From Rhexocercosporidium sp. MPI-PUGE-AT-0058 (Eukaryota; Ascomycota; Leotiomycetes; Helotiales), in NCBI GenBank assembly GCA_020746875.1, contig JAGTJL010000023.1, positions 682,001-746,000 on the forward strand: a stretch of 64,000 nucleotides of DNA, read 5' to 3'. Shown piece after piece: positions 36,979-49,537 of this stretch. The stretch's first letter is position 1; the number at the start of each line of letters is the position of its first letter. The notes under the pieces were generated by a model. It was given only the letters and a program-made list of their open reading frames with translations, was not told the DNA's origin and ran no database searches. The position numbers were made by a program, and so were the translations under genes.

Positions 36979-37809
36979 TTAGCGCTTCCCTTTCTTCTCC
37001 GCGGTAGAGCTTTCTTCCTGAACGAAGCCTCCCTTGACAAATGAATCCCTCGCAACTGTATTGATGATGCTGAATCTCTTGGGTCCCAACTGATGGCCAC
37101 CATACCATCTTGTCACGACAACCATAACATTCCATATGTCCATCACCTGCATGAGATGAAGAACACGCCCACCAGCAGCTGTCTCTCCGTCATCATCACA
37201 GTCCTGGTATGCAACGCCATTTTCTCCCTTGATACGCCAAGCCCTTATGTTATGAGTTGCAGATCGCACTTTCTTGTCACTGTCGAGCAGATGTTGGAGG
37301 TAAAGTCTGGCCTGGTCCGGCGAGGAGACTGGAGCGGCTCGAGCAATGAAAACCGATTTCATCTCGATTGCAACGTCGGAGAGTGTCCATGGTACATACT
37401 GCGCGTCCTGCAGGTCGTATTTGGTAGGTGCGATGCTCGTTGGGCTGTCAAGTACCGGTGTATCCGTAACTTCAATGGCTGGTTCTTCGATCGCTGGTAG
37501 ACTGCGGTTCACTTCCTCGATGGTATCAAACAAGCAGACTTCCCCTGGCTGGTACAGCCGGCCAACAGCATCGCGGAAGACCTCCAAAATATGTGCCGCA
37601 TCTCCTTTCCTGCTGTGTTCTCCAGAGCTCTCTACACCAAGGACCGCTGGTGGGGTAGCGGGGTAATCAGTAGGAAAGTACAACTTCAGGGAGGGGGCGT
37701 GTTGAGGAAGTCGTAAAACAAAGACATTGTGCTCGCTGGCAGCAATAAGAGACGATTCTCCATAAATGGAGTTGATGGCCTCGACCTCATTTTGAAGGTC
37801 TTCGGTCAT
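36979..37809 (-). CDS. yih1: Yih1/IMPACT homologue, Gcn2 pathway regulator
   Basis: Cytosolic protein that competes with the kinase Gcn2 for Gcn1 and so dampens amino-acid-starvation signalling. Single exon, 276 residues. An N-terminal RWD domain (about 1-115) starts DLQNEVEAINSIYG and includes LKLYFPTDYPATPP. The ancient IMPACT/UPF0029 domain (about 140-260) carries SATHNIRAWR, DDGETAAGGRVLHLM and VTRWYGGHQLGPKRF, which are its diagnostic motifs. Length and domain order match the family. The start is the first in-frame ATG and begins the RWD domain directly. Confidence 0.95.
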   Translation of the reverse strand: MTEDLQNEVEAINSIYGESSLIAASEHNVFVLRLPQHAPSLKLYFPTDYPATPPAVLGVESSGEHSRKGDAAHILEVFRDAVGRLYQPGEVCLFDTIEEVNRSLPAIEEPAIEVTDTPVLDSPTSIAPTKYDLQDAQYVPWTLSDVAIEMKSVFIARAAPVSSPDQARLYLQHLLDSDKKVRSATHNIRAWRIKGENGVAYQDCDDDGETAAGGRVLHLMQVMDIWNVMVVVTRWYGGHQLGPKRFSIINTVARDSFVKGGFVQEESSTAEKKGKR

Positions 37810-38425
37810 CTCGAGAGCTACCTGAGAACTTTGAGCCGCGTGGCTGGTTGGTTGCTGGCGCTTAGCTTCATCCCTCGGCTGGCGTTTATTGCCGACGATT
37901 AGCGTGTTTCAGCTCGTGCTATTCTGAACTTCCCTCTCCTCGAACATTCCTCCTCTTCTTTAAGCCTTCTCACTACTCAGTCGTACTCGTCTGAACCCTT
38001 TGCGCATGTCAGCGAAAGAGTAAGAACGACTTTATGCGAATTGGTGTTGACCTGACCTGGCTCGTGCCGTAAATCTAGAATAAAGTCATAAGGTCTGAGT
38101 CTCTCAGATGTGGTCAAGTTTGTTATTCCCCCTGGATTCGAGTGCTGGCTCCCGCGATGCCCAGACAAATTCCCGCTGCAGGGGCCCACAAAGTCCAACA
38201 TACACCCAACAGGATGTTCGGAATTAACGCCTCCACGCAGCTTGCCGCCCTTCTTCGTCAATTATAGCTGGCGCTCGTCAGTACATGTTGGTGTTTCAAG
38301 GTTGAATGCCTCGCACATCCTCGCACATATATGGAGATGTCCCCTTTCCTCGGTCTCTTCTATACTTGTTTTCATTTGAACAAATTTCTTTCAGTATTTT
38401 TTTCGAACGGGGCCTCTGTTCTGCA
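37810..38425. other. Divergent intergenic promoter region
   Basis: 616 bp shared upstream of YIH1 (minus) and the DUF3433 gene (plus). No repeat or coding text. CT- and TTTC-rich sequence just before 38426 fits a 5' leader. Confidence 0.45.
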
Positions 38426-41400
38426 ATGTGTCATCCTCCTCCCGTGAAAGGCGACAATGCTGCGATTCCCCCAGTCAAATCAGTCGACAGTGAGCACTAC
38501 ACGGCATCAAATAGAAGACCACCAGCCATTGGCTGGTGGCAATGGCGCCCTTGGACCAAAGACCAATCCACTTACACCGATGGTGTGTTTGACTCTTTCT
38601 CAATTGAACTTGCCTCTCTAACACCGACTTTCAGAGAGCGCCATGGGCTGGAAACCTGCTACTCTTCGCCTTCCAATCCTTGGTGGCTTTATCTTGGGCT
38701 CTTTGGCTATCATAGCCATTCTAGAAGTGCTGTCTAATATCAGTTCGAGGCCGTCAAATGGAGGCGGACTCGCATTTGCACAGGACGTAGATAACATCCC
38801 AACAGGTGTTACGTTTGGGTACTGGACAACATGCCTTTCTCTCAATGTCAATGACTTACATTCTTTCATGTAGATACCTATACTTCCCTACTATTCTCGC
38901 CGTACTTTACAGCTTGATTTGGAGGTACGTGTCGCCCGCACTCACGATGCCATGTTGATATTAATATTAGAAGTTGGGTCGACTTAGATACAAAACGACT
39001 CGAACCTTGGTTTCAGATGTCCAAACCTACTGGGGCTGCAGCAGATGATTCGTTATTGTTGCAGTATCCCTTCGATTTTCTACCTTTCATTCCAGTCACA
39101 GCTTTCCGCCGCAAGTAAGTTTCCCTCGTGGCAAAAAAAGTCGTGATGTTTATGTACTGCAGTCAGTTTCTTCGTGCTCAGAGTTTAACCATATGAATAG
39201 GCACTGGGCGGTATTTTTAGCTGGCACGGTCTTGATTTTGATTTTCTGGGTTATTACACCTTTGCAATCGGCCATATTCAACACTGGCACAGTTACACGA
39301 TTGGTTCCTACAGAAATGGCAACATCAGCTAGTCTTGCCGCTCTTGCCTCCCAAGCTACCCGCCTCAACGTTAATTTTCTCAACTCTGCATATGGAATTT
39401 TGTGGTTGGGCCAAAAACTTCCCCCATTTACCACATCCGATTTCGCACTCCTTCCTTTTCAACCTGTGTCATCTGCATCTGCACCAATTTCAACTGCGTC
39501 CCCAGCCGAGTCTTGGTCCACAAATGCAGAAATATACAGCACCAGTTTGAACTGCACTCCAGCAGAAGTCGCTATCGAGCCTAAAGGTTACACCTTTAGC
39601 AATGGCAGGGGATGCTCCGTTTCTCAAATGGTGCTGGCTTCCGCCGCGTTCGACACCCAGTACATGGTGGCCTACATTGGCTATCATAATAACGCTGTTT
39701 TGGATTGGTCTCTCCAAAATCCGAATTGCTCCTCCGAGCATTCAAATAACTTCCTCGCGTTATGGGCATCCAGAGACTCAATGATCCTGCCTGGTATATA
39801 CAGAAATTTGACTGCTCTGTTCTGCCGACCAAGCTATCTAATTCAAGATATGTATGTGAAATTTAATTCAACCGACGGAATGGTCGCCACAACGAATCTA
39901 TATCCACCCAAAGATAGTCAAGCAAGTCTCCACAACGTATTCAACACGACTCATTTCGAATACCTACTTGGGGTAGGCATGCAACCTGAGCAGGAGAGAG
40001 GCAATTTTCCAGATACAGCCCTTTTGGAACAGTTCCCACAGCTCCTCGACTACAACTTGACCTGGCCAGTTTCTAACATGGTCGGGTTTGGTATTGCCCA
40101 GAATGCTACCCCAGTCGCAGGCTTAGCCGATCCAGCTCGCTTACACGATGCATTTGAGCGTGCTCACAAACTTCTATTCGCAGTTGCTTTCAGCACCCTT
40201 ACATCTGCTCGAAATCTTACTGCCCTGGAAAACGTACGACCAGGAATCCGACAGGATACTGTTGGCGCCATCATCATGGTAAGAACAATTTCGATCATCG
40301 TGGAGGCTACCCTCGCAGCCATTGCAGCCTTGGCAGCATCTTTGTGGTATTTTTCTCACCAACGCCCAAGTCGCCTCATACGAGATCCAGCTTCGATCGC
40401 AGATGTGATGTCTGCTGTCCAGCACGAGAGTATTTCAGACCTGTTCAAGAACGATGGGACTATGACAGCTCCAACTCTCAGTCAGGAAATATCTTGTCGA
40501 TCATTTACCATTGATACGGTTGATGTCCAAGGAGCGCCCAGTGTACGAATTGTTGCAAAGAATCTCCCAAACGGCCAATCTTCTACTCGAGCTAGCACCG
40601 CATCAACGAATGTGACGAGTGGGGGCTTTGTTCCGGTCCGTCCTGTAGAGCTGAAATTTACCGTTGGATTCGTTCTTGTCCTTGTAATACTGTTCTCCAT
40701 AGGCGGCATCATATTCCTGCAAATCTGGAGCCAGAAAGAAAATGGTATGTGTCTGCGCGCTCAAGATCCGCAGAAAATCCGCTAATCTCCCAAGGCATCG
40801 TGTTCCCTTCCAGAAACCCAGTCGTTCTCTCCATTCTCCAAAACTACTTGCCCACAATATTTGCTACACTCCTCGAGCCAGCATGGGTGATTTTGAACCG
40901 CATATTGTGTCTTCTGCAGCCATTCGATGAGCTTCGAAAGGGAAACGCAACGTCGATGAAATCGATTCAAGCAAAATACACGTCTCTCCCACCACAGCTT
41001 GTAGTTTGGCGTGCCATGAAATCAGGACACTTTCTTCTTGGCGCAGTGTGCGTCATTACCGTGTCAATCAATGTTTTAGCAGTATCTCTCAGCGGCCTAA
41101 TTATACAAGGAAAGGCGATCGAGTTGATTCCGATGGAGAGCTCTCAGCAGCTTCTTACAAAGTTCAGCGGGCTTCCAATCAGGGAAAACAAGTTCAACAT
41201 CAATTACTACTCGCATTTCTATACTGCAATGTCAAACATCACAGGGGGAACGCCGCTCCCACCATGGGTAGACCAGCATCGGTTTTATCTCCCGTTCAAG
41301 ATTGGCGCAGTTCCTGTCTCAACTGGCTCCGGGAATCCGCTGCTCCTCCATGATATCCAAGGATCTACAACAGGATTTGGCGCAGAGTTGCAATGCTTCG

Positions 41401-42566
41401 AGCTATCGTCTAACCAAGCCGATGATAACAGCGTTTCATTTGAGGTGCTGCCGGATATAGACAGTGTTGACTTCTCCACTTCCCATTTGCTTGAAAACGG
41501 GACAAGGGTACAGTGCGCTGGAAATCAACTACACCATGGCACCAATGGCACCAAAGTTGTCATAGGAGATCTCCCGGCTGGAATGACTGCTTTCGAAGCT
41601 TTCAACCCTATGATTCCAGTTGGTGATGTCGAAGATGGTGGATTCTGCGAAACACTTCTTGTTGCAGGTTGGGTCCGCCTTGGCGCCGAAAAGAATCTTC
41701 AGCAACCCGGAGTTATAAGAAACAGCACCAACTCTGACCGCAACCTAACGTCAATCTTCATTGGCTGCAGACCACAACTCCAAGTTGGTCTATTCAATAT
41801 ATCTGTTGACCCAGCTGGACGCATTCTCTCGGCACGCCAAGCCAGCAACTTCACTTCTAACTCATCGCAATATTTTCCAAGCAGCTCCAACGTCACTGCT
41901 CTGTTGTCCCAGGGAAACAATCTTATTGCAGCTGCAAACTCGAATGGCTTTAGCTGGCACAATGATACCTTCACATCGGATTGGTTCAACTCTCTCCTCG
42001 GGCAAATGATACACTCTGATGTTTTGATCGATCCACTCGCTCCTTTACCGTCTTTCGGCAATGCAACTGCAATCACAAAGGCTCTTTACACACAGCTCTT
42101 TGCTTTGCTACTTGGACTGAACACGAATGTTTTTGCCAGAAATGAGACTCCCGACCTAGCCTCTTTGACCCTGCATGTAGTAGTTGAGGAATCACGCCTC
42201 TTCATATCTCCGATCATGTTTAAGATGGCGATTATCTTGCTTAGTATCCAGCTCATCGTTGCTGTGTTATACTATACTCACCGACCTAGAAGATTCCTTC
42301 CACGCATGCCCACATCGATTGCATCTATCATCGCTTTCGTAACTGCTACCCGTGCTGTAGAGGACCTCGATGAGAAAGGTGCAAATGGGCAGAATCTCGG
42401 CGACCAGAGATATGCGTATGGAAGATTCATCGGAACAGACGGGAGGACACGCGTTGGCATCGAACTCCACCGCTTCGTTGTTCCTCTGAAGAGCCAAAAT
42501 CCAGCCGTGAAGAGAAGGCGGTGGGAGAGGAAAAGGGACAAGAGTCAGTCGCTGACCTGGATTTGA
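38426..42566 (+). CDS. DUF3433-type multi-pass membrane protein with duplicated ectodomain
   Basis: Large fungal membrane protein of unknown function. Six exons, 38426-38582, 38635-38818, 38874-38924, 38971-39114, 39201-40744 and 40795-42566, join in frame to 1283 residues. A proline-rich cytosolic N-terminus leads to helices near PILGGFILGSLAIIAIL and YFPTILAVLYSLIW, then HWAVFLAGTVLILIFWVITP. Two long extracellular segments follow with many N-glycosylation sequons (NTT, NLT, NSS), each ending in a helix (VEATLAAIAALAASLWYF and FKMAIILLSIQLIVAVLYY). Each half opens with a conserved cytosolic-to-helix unit, the second at RNPVVLSILQNYLPTIFATLLEP, so the protein looks like a tandem duplication of the DUF3433 unit. 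The third exon is only 51 nt. The exon 2 donor (GTACTG) is weak but restores FGYLYFP. Function is not known. Confidence 0.85.
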
Positions 42567-43429
42567 ACACCGCATAATTTTGCAGCTGTTCGGTGATGTT
42601 GCGTCCACTTAGACATATTATATGTACTGGAAAGCCTTTGCAGCTCTAGTCTTCCGTGTGGAATTTGATGTCAGTCTCCCATGATTTAAACTTTATTATC
42701 AGACAGAAGTCGAGGGACAACTAGCACTAAGGTAGTAAAGTGCTTCTAAACCTGACCTCCATGGTCGCAGGAGTTATATACCTAGGTTCCTTCTTCGGCC
42801 GCAAGGATAAGTATAGCATAGCAGCCTAGTAGAATCAACTGATTTCGACACTGTCGCAAGTACTTTCAAAAGTAGGTGGAGAACCTGTTTCAAGGTGGAT
42901 GGAAACGACTCCTGAGACTACCAGCACTGAAAACCTGTCAGTGCATCGGATGCACCTCTAAGCACTGAACATCCGGAAGAGACTTTGATATTTGGGGGCT
43001 TAGAATTAATGTGGCAATGTAAGTAATTCAGCATTTCGCCGTCGAAAGTGAACACAACGCTCGCCTAAACCCATAGGAAAAGACATAGCGATCCCTCATC
43101 CAAATGGGGAATATTTCCAAATTTAACTAAGAAGTCAAGGATTGCTAAAACGATTCAAAATCTAGAAGCATGCACAAGGACCACAAATCAAAGATTAGAA
43201 ATATTAGTGGCTTTTCTGCTGGAAATTGTTGAAAGTGATACATATTTCCGTAACACAGAGCATTGAAGTGATTTCCTTGACACATCACTACACCTACTCC
43301 ATACGTCCAGCTACCAGAAATATAAAATGTTGTATTTGATCGGTAAATAAGCGAGCATCCTCAACCATAGCGAGGCTATGGTTCTTCTAACAGTGTGATA
43401 ACAGACCGTTGCCTGACTGCTATTTCATT
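42567..43429. other. Convergent intergenic
   Basis: 863 bp between the DUF3433 and acetoacetyl-CoA synthetase stops. No coding pattern or recognisable element. Confidence 0.5.
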
Positions 43430-45761
43430 CTATAATCTACTCTTCGGCTCAGCCAACTCCTCTACCTTCGAAAACTGGTAGTAATAATCTAGCGACTGGG
43501 GATTCAACAACGTTCCACTCGGCTTGATGATCTTGCCAGAAACAATCTGCTTCACAGGTAGTTCTACCTTCTTCAGGTTCACAGTCGTCTAAGTTCAAGA
43601 TTTCAGCACTATCATAATTGAATGAAGATAGTTGGCTTACAGGTATATCAGGCGTCTCAAAGACATATTTAGGCACATGCCTGGCGCTCAAACCTTTCCT
43701 GATCGCGCTTTTGACTTCGGTCACCAGTGCAGTCGTGAATTTCTCCCCAGGTTTCATGAGTAAGAACAGCATCACGCTCTCGTCAGTATCTGTCGGCCGT
43801 CTCTGCCCAACGCAGATGCTATCCGCGATCTGAGGGAACTTCTCTTCGATGATTGAATATATCTCCGCACTCCCAAAACGTACCCCGCTTGGATTCAGGA
43901 CTCCGTCAGCTCGACCCAGAAACAACAAGTTCTTCGTCACTGGATGAAACATGACAAAGTCGCCATGCGTCCACACATTATCGTATTTCTCGAAGTAGGC
44001 TCCAAAATAACGGGTTCCATCTGGGTCGTTCCATAGGTACACTGGCATGTTTGGGAAAGCAGCAGGGGCTACTAATTCTCCTGGCGTTCCATGAGGAACT
44101 GGCGCACCAGGAACGCCTTTACCACCTTCGATAAGAGAATCATAGACCTCAACAGGAGTTCCCAGACTAGGACCTTGGGTGCCACCAGCGTAGACAGGGG
44201 TTAGAGGATTTTCCTGGAAGGTTAGCGAAGCACCGGACATCAAGCCAGGAATGAACCTACGCTACCAAAGCAACCAGCCTGATGAAAAGTCAGCATCTTT
44301 CACAAAACCCAGCTTCAAAGGCAACGTACCAAGTCTGTACCACCGGAAATATTGCCCAGTTGAACATGAGCAGGGAAGCCCGTATCATAAAACCACTCAA
44401 ACAACTGATCACTCAACACCATTCCCGTGCTCGTCACAAGTGTCAAGGCACTGAGATCTGTGACTTCCCTCGGCGAGATATTGTTCTTCTGCATCTCATG
44501 CATCCACCTCGGACTCGTTCCCAGCTTCGTAACTTTCTGCTCCCCAAGCATTCGAACAAATGTCTTGAGATCTGGCTGGAAGGGGCTGCCGTCATACAAA
44601 ATGACCCGTGCGCCACAGAGTAGGTTCATAACGGAGCTGAAATACATGATCCAGCCAGTAGTGGTATACTGCAAGACGACACTCTTTTCGTTGAGCTGCC
44701 CATGCAGCTTCCCTTCCTTAGCTGATGACAGGATACAACCACCTACCGAGTGAACGATACATTTTGGATTGCCGGTCGTTCCAGAAGAATACGCAACGAA
44801 GAAGGGATCGTGGAAAGCAGTCTGTTCAAAGCCTGGAGCATTTCCTGTTGCTTTCGAAACGTATGATGCGAGAGTTTCCGCTCGGGGAATCCTACTGATA
44901 TCGGCTGCATCTGTAAATCGAGGCATGGAGACCATTCCTTGGAAGTCAGGAATGTCTTTCATCCCTTCGACAATGTGTAGCATTTTGTCCCGCAGGTCTA
45001 CTTTCTTGCCGTTGTAAATGGCGAAGTCGTCCATGAAGATATACTGACAAGTTTAGCGGAAACCTGTATGTACGATGAGAAGTCGTACCTTAGGTGCAAC
45101 CTGTAAAGCTCTTTGAAGAACGCCTTGAACTCCCATATCTGTTGAGCTGCTGCTGAACAGACCACCAAGAGTAGTGATGGCGAAGAAGACTTTCAACGTG
45201 TCTACAGAGTTACTCGCAACGACAACTACTCTATCCCCCTTCTTCACTCCATGCGCTTTCATCGCATCAGCCAAAACAGATACCTCTTTCCTCAATTGCC
45301 CCCACGTCACATCACGAACTTCTGTGTACCCCTCTCTGATCTCAGTGACGGCAACTTTGTCGTCTTCTTTCCCAGCTTTACCTCGCTGTGACGAGGGCGC
45401 ACCAGGTACTCTTGAGTACAGAAGGTTCTCAGCAAAGTTCAAGCTTACACCCTTGAACCATATTGGCACTGAGTCAATTCGTGCAGATTCATCTACAACC
45501 TTTTTGTACGAGCCATTGTGTATAATGTCGAGGAAATGAAAAGCCTGATCCCAGAATTGGGCTCGGTTCTTGATCGAGTACTGATATAAGTCCCAGAATG
45601 TCTTTTGGGGTGTTATCAGCCAGAAACGAAGCTTGAAACAGGGGTCTAACCTTCAACTTGAGATTGTGTTTTTGATTGATCTCTTGCATCAATCGGAACA
45701 TCTCCGTGCCCTGTGGATTTGGATGCTCCCATAGCTTTCTGGGGACAACAGAAGACGTCAT
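43430..45761 (-). CDS. Acetoacetyl-CoA synthetase
   Basis: ATP-dependent acyl-CoA ligase that activates acetoacetate to acetoacetyl-CoA, linking ketone-body or leucine breakdown to lipid and sterol synthesis. Minus-strand exons are 45761-45651, 45601-45089, 45043-44330, 44278-44261, 44213-43641 and 43588-43430, giving 695 residues. The N-terminal ACS domain opens PRKLWEHPNPQGTEMFRL and includes WFKGVSLNFAENLLY. The AMP-binding P-loop is YSSGTTGNPKCIVHS; the following region GNISGGTDLAGCFGS is completed only by an 18-nt microexon. TGD is replaced by HGD in VWTHGDF; the hinge GRADGVLNPSGVRFGSAEIY and C-terminal catalytic lysine region VSGKIIKPSGTLLN are intact. The alternative, another ACS-like enzyme, is less likely because the N-terminus and GGTD region match acetoacetyl-CoA synthetases. 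Confidence 0.93.
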
Positions 45762-46797
45762 GTTTGCAAGTAAACCAAGAAAAGATTTCGGGAAAAAAAA
45801 AGTCACTGATTGCTTCAGGAGTGGGAGGATGATGTACTTTTCTTTACATACAGCTTCCTACTAGCTGAAGGATCGGCGATAGATATCGGCAATGTGGGGG
45901 GAGGTGGACAAGTTCCGCTGCTCTCCTCTCTCTCCTCTCCTCCCCGCATCCTCGGCTTCGGCCTCTAACCGGATCTCTACTGAAGACTCTCTGAAGCCTG
46001 ATATGGCCTTGGATGGATGTGGGCAGTGTGGGCAGGTATTTAGTTGGTTGATCTGAATGGCCTCTCTCCATTGAATTCAAGTCCGGAGGAGTGAGCCTTC
46101 AAGCCTTCTTAGGTTTCGTGGAATGGGGATGAAATGAGTAAGAAGTGTGAATATACAAAGCAGGGGGACATAGAAGCACACAGCTTTTATTCGAATAATA
46201 TCTGAGTGTGCTCATGATGCTGGATCAACAATAAGAAAAGAGAGATTGTTGATCCCGCTTCCTCGCATCCGACTGCATCCTGGCTGTCAAGCCTGGCGGG
46301 AGGCGGGGACGGGGGAGGGATGCGATGCCTCTTTGTCGGTCGTACGTGGGTACTGTTGTTGTAGAACATAAACTCAAGACTCAATCTTACCTATGTGCTA
46401 GCCACAAAGATATCTCACCAACAGCACAGCTTCGATTTTGATTTCCAATACCGTGGAACTCCGCAGAGTCAGCCATGTCAGATGGCTGCAGACATCAGAC
46501 CGAGTCGCTTGCGGAGAGTCTGAATGCCCGCCCCAGACTCCTCCTGCGTGAGGCCTTGAAGCTCCTCCTCCGTACACCAGTAACCCCTCCACGGGATATA
46601 AGATGCGATGGCTTCAGCCTCAGACCACTTACAATTCCCACTTTGCCACGCAGAACCTCCATCCCTTATCCGCATCTACTGTCACCTTTGATAATTAAAC
46701 TGTGTAGCACAGTCTTGCGTGTACTCGACGAAGTCAATCGGAGCACAAACCTGCAGAACCCCACGATCCGTACGTCTGCCAAAGTACGGACAGCATC
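45762..46797. other. Divergent intergenic promoter region
   Basis: About 1 kb between the acetoacetyl-CoA synthetase start (minus) and the DUF1757 gene (plus). No gene or repeat recognised. Confidence 0.45.
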
Positions 46798-47316
46798 ATG
46801 TCGCGCCTTTGGCCACACAGCTCCTATGCCGAAGAGCAGCCCTACTACCACTCCATCCTCACAGTCCACGTCCTCACCCGTGCTATACAGAGTGGTGCTC
46901 TAGCCGGTGGAGGAATTGGATCTGCCATCTTCGCTCTCCGGAATTTCAATATCCTTCAAGCTCGCATGCCTCCTTTGACTTTCACTACAACTTTCTTCCG
47001 GTCCTCTGGCATAGGGGCGCTTACAGCTTTCGGTCTGCTAGCAGTAGGTCTGCCTATGCAAATGCGCGGCAAGGAGGAGATCGAATGGCGGGATCGAAGT
47101 TGGAGATTGCTGGAGAACAAGGGTCAATTGGAGTGTGATGACTGGACATATCCTGCCATGGCAGCGGGAGGTCTCGCAGCTGCTACTAGAAGGAATGTAT
47201 TGGGATGGAGAGGTGTTGTAGGTGGTGCTGGTGCTGGGAGTGTAATTGGTATGATTGGATACATGGGCTGGAGATACGGAGTCAATGGTGGGAAGCGGGA
47301 AGAAACAACTGTATAA
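46798..47316 (+). CDS. DUF1757-like small membrane protein
   Basis: Single exon, 172 residues. MSRLWPHSSYAEEQPYYHSILTVHVLTRAIQ followed by glycine-rich hydrophobic stretches (about 37-50, 72-90, 122-135 and 142-160) recalls the DUF1757 family of small fungal membrane proteins; function is unknown. The glycine-rich helix text (GVVGGAGAGSVIGMIGYMGW) is typical of inner-membrane helix packing, so mitochondrial location is conceivable but only inferred. Convergent with CDC16, 290 bp apart. Confidence 0.7.
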   Translation: MSRLWPHSSYAEEQPYYHSILTVHVLTRAIQSGALAGGGIGSAIFALRNFNILQARMPPLTFTTTFFRSSGIGALTAFGLLAVGLPMQMRGKEEIEWRDRSWRLLENKGQLECDDWTYPAMAAGGLAAATRRNVLGWRGVVGGAGAGSVIGMIGYMGWRYGVNGGKREETTV

Positions 47317-47606
47317 GACAACCGGGATAACAAGGATTGTCCTTAAAATCCTTGCTATTGGTAGGTCTAGATATAGGGAAATAGGGAGGGGGGTATCTTT
47401 AGTTCGGCGTTTGGGGAGCATCCTGTGGAACATGCTCTTGCGCGTTTGACGTGAGCGCTGAACTCTCGTATTATCACTTGTGTACATTTACATGTAATTC
47501 TATGCAGTTCGCCCATCGTACACCAACCCAAGCTCCCACTTGCCACCTTTTCCCTCCAGCCAAACGCCCGATAAATCCTTTACACTGTCAATGCCATGCC
47601 CAATCA

Positions 47607-49537
47607 TCAATCATCATCGCTCAAGTCCATAAGACTTCCATTGCCGTCCAGACCGACCCCACTGCTATATCTCGCCCTGAATCTCTCCTTTCCCTTCCCT
47701 CCTCTCCGCATAAAGAAATGAGACGCCTCGCTTTTCTTCTGTGCAATCTCTCTCTCAAACTCGTCATCGTCATCCAAATCATCCGCTCCATTAGGACCGC
47801 TTCCAGCAGTCTCCTCCAAGGCCTTGTTCAGCAGCTCCGTCGCAATAGCATCTTGCGGTGATATGGCCAATGCTTCATGAAAGACGAGAACAGCATCAAA
47901 CGGGCGGTGCTGCTCCATCAGAACCAATCCTTTGGCGCAGAAGATAGATGGATCTTTGCCCCCGAGTCTTAAGACTTCATCAAATTGAGCAAATGCCAAG
48001 TCCCATTCATGAAGCCTCCGATACGCATGGCCAAGATTTGATCGAGTTGAAATCCAAGCCGCTGGATCGCTGTCAATCTCATCTGCAATCTTGAGTGCTT
48101 CGTTGAACTTCTCGACGGCCTCGCGCAAGCGCTCCTGATGATAGAAGACAACACCCATTTCATTCAGGAGCAGAGGGTCGGTTTTGCAAAGTCCGTGGGC
48201 CGTCTTGAGAAATTCATCGGCGAGGGTCATATTGTTCAACATGTGGTTTTGCATCCCCAAGAATAGCTGAGGTAGATGTGTGCCCATGAAGAGTCGAGCG
48301 GCAGTTGAGTACGCTGATATTGCCTGATCATGTTCCCCCTCAGCGGCAAACGTGTGAGCAAATCCTATCCACGCAGGTCCAAAATGCGGATCCATCATAC
48401 TTGCTTTGCTGAAGTATCTTCGGGCTTCCGCAACCTTGTTCGTGGCAAGATAGTACACTCCAACAGCCAGCCACGTACATGGTTCTTCGGGATGGTTGTC
48501 GGCCAAGTCATGAGATATGAGGAAAAGAGCGTTCTTCAGCTGGAGTTCGTATAGACAGGCGAGGTGGAGGGGGTATATGCTGAAGTTGTATTTGTCGTCT
48601 TGAAGAATCGAATTCGTGATGGACAATGCATCTTTGAACTTGCATTGGGTAAATAGAAGGTCTGCCTTTGAAAGGAGAAGATCGGGATTATTGGAGAGGT
48701 TGTAATGTGTTGAGAGGGTTTCCGTTGCTGTCGAGAATGCGGCAGGGTTTTTGTACTTTGATAATCTGGTGGTGTAGAGCATCTTCGTGAACTCGGCAGC
48801 TTCTTGAGAAGACGAAGGGTCGTCCGTCACAGAGATGGCATCGAAGTCCAAGGAATCTAGGAATTGCCACTCCTCGTCCGGTGACATCAGACAGTTCTTC
48901 ATAAGTTGTTCGAAAGCCTCGAAACATTGAACATCTATCCGTACAGCATCTTTGTAGCATTCCTTTGCACGATCGAAGGCATTTTGTTTGGCGTAGCACA
49001 ACCCCCGAAGGAAGCACATTGCTGCTTCGAATCGGACGTTCGCTGCTTCATCTTGAGCTCCTTCATCTCTTCTATCGTGCCTCTCACCTCGAGCCAGCGC
49101 CTTGGATCCTGCTCTGTGATGTCCGTTTGTGTGCTGTATTTTGCGGCGACTGTTGCTGACGGTTGTGATGAGGTGGGTGGGGTTCTTTTCACCGAGGACA
49201 TTGAGTGCTTCTTCGAATCGGTTCTGCTTGATTAAGCAGTGGCCAGCGAGATACCTGCAAGACGGATTTCGTGCAATCAGATCTTGTTTGGAGAGGAAGC
49301 TCTGCGCGCGAGTGTAGTTGCCGGTAGAGAAATGAACCTGGGCAAGCCAGAAGGCATCTTTGTCATTTTCTGCAAAAAGTCAGGACGCGCAGACAACTGG
49401 ATAGCATAAGAGCAGAGGCGCGAGGAGGGAAGAAGCCTACGAGTCAATGCCAATAGCTTGTCACCTATAAAGATGGCCGAGTCGTACTGGTGTTTGTTCA
49501 AGGCATCCTGGCGCCAATCCCGCAAGAACTTCTCCAT
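47607..49537 (-). CDS. cdc16: Anaphase-promoting complex subunit Cdc16/Cut9
   Basis: TPR scaffold of the APC/C ubiquitin ligase that drives mitotic exit. Exons 49537-49441 and 49369-47607 give 619 residues. The first exon starts MEKFLRDWRQDALNKHQYDSA; the splice yields ALTQNDKDAFWLAQVHFSTGNY. Tandem TPR motifs run from there to about residue 540, including AMCFLRGLCYAKQNAFDRAK, PCTWLAVGVYYLATNKVAEA and LLNEMGVVFYHQERLREAVE. An acidic tail (ADDLDDDDEFERE) and a basic patch end the protein. The central low-complexity insert (about 118-155) is rich in Arg, Asp and Gln, where family members are also variable. Divergent from YJU2, 513 bp apart, so the two may share a promoter. Confidence 0.95.
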
